In this document: piece after piece, positions 60,200-64,000 of the stretch
Layout: every line of letters starts with the position of its first letter
How positions within the stretch are numbered: position 1 is the first letter of the stretch
Made by a program: the position numbers and the translations under genes
Assembly (NCBI GenBank): GCA_916700875.1
Contig: CAKAKS010000032.1
Location: 21,195,629 to 21,259,628 of the forward strand
DNA: 64,000 bases
Direction: 5' to 3'
Origin: Sebastes aleutianus
Taxonomy: Eukaryota; Chordata; Actinopteri; Perciformes; Sebastidae
The notes under the pieces: model-generated
What the model was told of the DNA's origin: nothing
Database searches by the model: none
The model's input: only the letters and a program-made list of their open reading frames with translations

Positions 60200-60205
60200 A
60201 ATAAA
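60200..60205 (+). terminator. cdan1: Poly(A) signal AATAAA of cdan1
   Basis: AATAAA in ATTAATAAAGATG, about 790 bp after the stop codon and followed by a T-rich stretch (TTTATTGTCTTTTTTT). An earlier AATAAA at about 60010 is an alternative. Confidence 0.5.
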
Positions 60206-60415
60206 GATGTATTCTGGTTTAAATGTTTATTGTCTTTTTTTAGATACATTCCAGATACTGTAAGTACTTGATTACTAAGTGCAGCTTGACTACATCACAC
60301 AGTATTCAATCATTCATCGCAAATCCTTGGCGTGACAGTTGGCTTTCCGTATGGCTTGCTGGTAGTGACTGGGGAGGGATTGTTTTATTGTTGATATACA
60401 TAGATTATATACATC

Positions 60416-60990
60416 CTTTGTTTTGACTTGTTTATTTGTTGGCATTGGTGCCAGTTGCTAATAATGTATACTCATACCTTGTCATTCCTCTTCGGTTACC
60501 GAATAGTGCTGCACTTTTGCTATATCCTGCAAAACCCCAATAAAAAGATTTTGAATGAATGAATGAATGAAAGACTTTATTTCGAACATAAAAATAAATA
60601 AAAACGGACACAAAATAATAAACAAAACAAGAGTAATAGTGTCCGAAAAGGAGTAGGTAGAAGTAAAACTTATATTTCCCTACCCCTTTCTCACTTCTCC
60701 TCTAATAACTCATATATCATAGAATGATAATATAATATAATATATAAACTATCCAAGATTTATTTACATCCCAAATTAAATATATGAACAGCATCCCAAG
60801 TTTATTTACACCCCACATATCCATCCGGAGTTAAAAAGTAGATATAAACCAACCCTTAACGCAACCCTTATCACAACTCTTCCTCAACCATATACCTCTC
60901 AAAAATATCTTTTTTGTATAGCTTTTTAAAGTGATTTATATTTGTGCTCCGCTCCCATCACCCAACCCATTCCACAAATCCACCCCACAG
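60416..60990. repeat. Two LINE-type fragments meeting at a (TGAA)n tract
   Basis: A + strand fragment ends CCAATAAAAAGATTTTGAAT with TGAA repeats at about 60552-60570. From there a second fragment reads on the - strand, with GTTCGAAATAAAGTCTTTCA at its 3' end and GTGTCCGTTTTTATTTATTT behind it. Both are 3' ends of fish non-LTR elements as remembered, and neither has an intact frame. Confidence 0.5.
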
Positions 60991-61198
60991 ACTGAAACAC
61001 ACAAGTTAAATGTTTATTGTGTGCAGTTATCATTGTTATACAGATGTTTTTATGTCATAATTGCTGGACAAATCACATGAAATTAAGGTATGACAAAACC
61101 CAAGATATTTTATATTATTTTTATACTGTAAAATGTATTCTAAAAATTGTAATGAAAACATTTATATGAATCTATTGTATTGAACTTTTGAAATAAAG

Positions 61199-61202
<4 letters not shown>

Positions 61203-61249
<47 letters not shown>

Positions 61250-61281
61250 TATATATATATATACACACACATATATATATG

Positions 61282-61357
<76 letters not shown>

Positions 61358-61360
61358 TAT
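61203..61360. repeat. Alternating (TA)n and (CA)n microsatellites
   Basis: Four TA blocks separated by CA blocks over about 158 bp, running directly into the telomeric repeats. Confidence 0.9.
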
Positions 61361-61376
61361 AACCCTAACCCTACCC

Positions 61377-61414
<38 letters not shown>

Positions 61415-61429
61415 CTAACCCTAACCCTA
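61361..61429. repeat. Interstitial telomeric repeat (CCCTAA)n
   Basis: About 11 units of AACCCT in one orientation over 69 bp, with a few variants (ACCCCT, AAACCCT). It is flanked by TA/CA microsatellites on the left and an A-rich stretch on the right. It is internal, between cdan1 and the kinesin exon, so it is not a chromosome end unless this is an assembly artefact. Confidence 0.93.
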
Positions 61430-61863
61430 TATTAAAAAAAGAAAAGAAAAAAAAAAAGAAAAAGTAATACCCATTTTGAATTGTAGATTTGTAGATTTAA
61501 ATAATAACAGACATGCAAAAAAAGGAAAAAAAACATTTGAATATGTTGTAGTGTAGTAGGAGGAGTATCCAGCAGCATCTCCCCTCCCTCTCTCTCTCTG
61601 TCTGTCCAGCAGGAAGTTTAACTTCTTCAGTGGGAGTTGTTTAGTTGAGCCGCGGCGGGCGGTTGAACCCTCGACCAGCCAGCCGGTAGAGATGACTTAA
61701 AACAGCGGACGGCTTGGACACTTTCTTCCCGCTTTTTAATAATAAACTTTACCGGATTATATAATATGCAAGAAGACTCACAAAAATGCCCACACGGGAA
61801 CTGTTATTTCCCACCGAGTTAGCTCCGAGTTAGTCAACTGTTGAGAGAGTCCGTGAAGGCATC

Positions 61864-61910
61864 ATGGCAAACGTTAAAGTTGCCATTCGAGTCCGTCCTC
61901 TCAACGCAAG
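61864..61910 (+). CDS. stard9: stard9 (KIF16A-type kinesin-3), first coding exon only
   Basis: The ATG at 61864 opens MANVKVAIRVRPLNA and a split codon AG, then a strong donor GTAAGTTA. This is the first beta strand of a kinesin motor domain. The MAN start and VAIRVRPL resemble human STARD9 (MANVRVAVRVRPL) slightly more than KIF16B (MASVKVAVRVRPM), and in human STARD9 sits next to CDAN1. STARD9 is a mitotic kinesin with a C-terminal START domain that keeps pericentriolar material together. Only 15 codons plus two bases are visible; no second exon could be supported before the window ends. KIF16B is the alternative. Confidence 0.72.
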
Positions 61911-62332
61911 GTAAGTTATCTAACGTTTATTGTTTATACTAGCTAATTAAACGACATTATTTTAACTTTATTATTGTTGCCTCCATATCTCAATTCATGT
62001 CAGAACTGTTGTTGCTAGTCATGGGTCACTTTTGGGCTGCTGTTTGGCGCTAATTACAAACAAAACAATACGCTTCTCGTGTTTTTGTACGCTGTAAACT
62101 CACAGTGAAGGGGTGCACATGGTGGATGATGACAACTGAGGCTGTCAGTAGTGTTGTCTGACTAAGCAGCAGCTTGTGTGTGGTGCTGTCTGAGTAATGT
62201 TCAAACAATTTGGAGCCAGTTTAGTTTAAAGTGTCTCACTGAAGCCATTTATCTTTACAGCAACTATTAACTGTCTGCAGGACAGATCATAATGCACACA
62301 ATGCACTTTCATAGACTAAGCTACTGGAGTTA

Positions 62333-62640
62333 CTCTGCACTATACTCATTTATAACAGTCTCTTCTGCACTATACTCATTTATAACAGTCTCTTCTGCAC
62401 TATATTCACTTTTTAATAGTCCTGTATCACAGCTGTTATCCTTCACTATATTCACTTTTAACAGTTTTCTTCATCTCCTTGTATTTTTATATCTGGTATA
62501 TGTTTTTGTATTTTACACTACTAACTTTTTTACTGCCTTTTTACTAACATGTTTTGCACTATGGAACTGTGATGCTGGAAACTTGAATTTCCCTCAGGAT
62601 CAATAAAGTTACTATCTATCTATCTATCTTAAGATAATGG
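62333..62640 (+). repeat. 30-bp tandem repeat followed by a retroposon tail with (ATCT)n
   Basis: A 30-bp unit containing CTGCACTATACTCATTTATA occurs about two and a half times. The sequence continues to GAATTTCCCTCAGGATCAAT, AAAGTTACT and ATCT repeats, a typical fish LINE 3' end. Confidence 0.6.
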
Positions 62641-62869
62641 GGTGTATTATTAGAAATTAATTGATGTATTTAAAACACCTTTGCTGTCTCTCTCTGTGTG
62701 TGTGACTGCCCCTATGCATGAATCAGTATTAAGTTAATGTTTTATTTAGAACATTAATATCCAGCAATTGTGTACAGAAATAATGGGGAAAAACACCATC
62801 ACAAGTTAACAGAGCCTTAAGTTTTATCTCAAGAGTATAAGAAACTCAAAGTATTCATCCTATTATTTT

Positions 62870-63218
62870 TATATATAATATAATATATTATATATAATAT
62901 ATTATATATTAATATATATTAATATAATATATAATATTATTATATTTATATATATTAATATAATATATATATATAAATATAATATATATTATTATATATA
63001 ATATAATATAATATACTATATCAATATATTATATAATATATTATATATATAAATATAATATATGATATATTAATATTTATTAATAAAATATAAAGTATTG
63101 TTATATTTATATATATATTTATATGATATATTAAATAATATTATATTATAATATAATATATTATATAATAATAAAATATATAATAATATTATATTATATT
63201 ATATATATATAATATATA

Positions 63219-63264
<46 letters not shown>
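62870..63264. repeat. AT-only satellite-like tract of about 390 bp
   Basis: Almost purely A and T with irregular TATAATATATTA motifs, ending in a clean (TA)n run. It lies in the first intron of the kinesin gene. Length may be unreliable in assemblies. Confidence 0.85.
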
Positions 63265-63265
<1 letters not shown>

Positions 63266-64000
63266 TTGCCTGCCTCTCAGATGTGATGATCTGCTGCTTT
63301 TCTGTCTTATACTTAATATCTTTGTTTATGCATGGTTGGTTGGTTGGTTGGTTAAACAAAACGGTTTATATAGACAAAATATTAATCAATATTGTAAATT
63401 AATATTAGTTAGTCCGCATTGTTTTACAGTATCATATATAGTATAGATTGTGTATCATCTTGTTTCAGCTCTTCATTGAAATTAAACAATGTTTACAGTA
63501 AAAATGTGCAACCCAAGACTCCCATGTTTTACATGGCTGCACCTTTGCATCAAATGGATATATACTCTAGGTGTCTTGTGCATGAATTTATACACATCCC
63601 CCCCAAATTCAATCTGGCATTGCTATCTTTGGAAACATTGAGATCTCCACTTAAATTGAATACAAACTTCTACTTTTATGTGCGGTGTTTACCTGCACAG
63701 AATAACTTTGTAATGAATAGGCCACTGCTGTAACAGTGGGGTTTAAGAGGTTAATTTCATAACGTGAAACAAAGGAAAGACGATTATGTCAACTAATGTT
63801 GTTTAGGCTCGAATGTGATTCATAATTTTGTTCTGTTGATCAGATAATTAACTCCTCAAGCCATATTTGTAAGTAAAAAATGTTTAATATACAAAACAGA
63901 CTCATTTTCTCATCTCATTTGCTCATTTGACTTTAAGCAATTCCCTTCGTATAGTGAGAGGCATTTATGGAAAATAGTTTCCCCCCCGTTTTACAGTGCT

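Larger units (their letters stand above)
59411..61863. other. cdan1 3' UTR, retroposon fragments, telomeric tract and stard9 5' region
   Basis: The cdan1 3' UTR probably ends just after AATAAA at 60200. LINE-type tails follow (60416-60990), then TA/CA microsatellites (61203-61360), an interstitial telomeric tract (61361-61429) and a GC-richer leader from about 61570 (GAGCCGCGGCGGGCGG) before the next ATG. No further coding gene is seen. Confidence 0.65.
61911..64000 (+). other. stard9: First intron of the kinesin gene
   Basis: No further exon found. Contains a short tandem repeat with a retroposon tail (62333-62640), a long AT-only tract (62870-63264) and a TTGG run near 63333-63352. The open frames here are repeat-derived or random. 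Confidence 0.6.

Noticed and set aside
61140..61358. Tyr-Ile/Cys-Val open frame on the - strand
   Set aside because: Translation of the TA and CA microsatellites, not a gene.
61361..61429. Chromosome end
   Set aside because: The telomeric units are followed by a normal gene start in the same orientation and occupy only 69 bp, so this is interstitial.
62292..62606. 104-codon open frame with repeated LYSFITVSSA
   Set aside because: The repeat peptide comes from a 30-bp tandem repeat leading into a retroposon tail.
63990..64000. Possible acceptor of the second kinesin exon (pyrimidines, ACAG, then TGCT)
   Set aside because: Joining the split codon AG to T would give Ser where the family has Arg, and only four bases remain, so it cannot be supported.
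1..64000. tRNA, rRNA, CRISPR or prokaryotic system
   Set aside because: No tRNA A/B boxes in a foldable context, no rRNA-like stretches and no regularly spaced repeat-spacer pattern were seen. The only regular arrays are microsatellites and the 45-bp tandem without unique spacers.

Overview
The window is nuclear DNA of a vertebrate, almost certainly a percomorph-type teleost. It has multi-exon genes with GT-AG introns, many CA/GT microsatellites, short degenerate DNA-transposon relics, and protein products close to human ASAP2, ITGB1BP1, CPSF3, DNAJC30 and CDAN1. No bacterial, viral, CRISPR, tRNA or rRNA gene was seen. Family assignments rest on remembered protein sequences, since no search could be run.

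Layout. Positions 1-28756 (+) carry the 3' part of asap2, 24 coding exons from inside the BAR domain to the stop; the earlier exons lie to the left. Positions 31980-34182 (-) carry itgb1bp1 in 6 exons, tail to tail with asap2. Positions 37382-44125 (+) carry cpsf3 in 18 exons, head to head with itgb1bp1 across a 3.2-kb gap largely filled by a nested hAT-like element. Positions 46337-47293 (-) carry the intronless dnajc30. Positions 48664-59410 (+) carry cdan1 in 28 exons, divergent from dnajc30. At 61864 (+) the first coding exon of a kinesin-3 gene begins, most likely stard9, and the gene runs off the right edge.

The genes do not form an operon or pathway; they have separate housekeeping or signalling roles. 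ASAP2 is an Arf GTPase-activating protein, ITGB1BP1 an integrin/KRIT1 adaptor, CPSF3 the pre-mRNA 3'-end endonuclease, DNAJC30 a mitochondrial J-protein, CDAN1 an ASF1-binding histone-supply regulator and STARD9 a mitotic kinesin. The order asap2-itgb1bp1-cpsf3 matches human 2p25.1. cdan1-stard9 matches a human 15q15 pair, though in a different relative orientation. The window therefore joins two ancestral blocks between about 44.1 and 48.7 kb, with dnajc30 in the join.

Non-coding sequence is rich in transposon relics: MITE-like elements with terminal inverted repeats, LINE 3' tails, a 45-bp tandem array with an inverted arm, and an interstitial telomeric repeat between cdan1 and stard9. No undescribed biological system is evident. 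The best second looks are the 30-bp intronic hairpin in asap2, the interstitial telomeric tract, the nested element in the shared promoter interval, the inverted 45-bp array, and the overlapping uORF of itgb1bp1.
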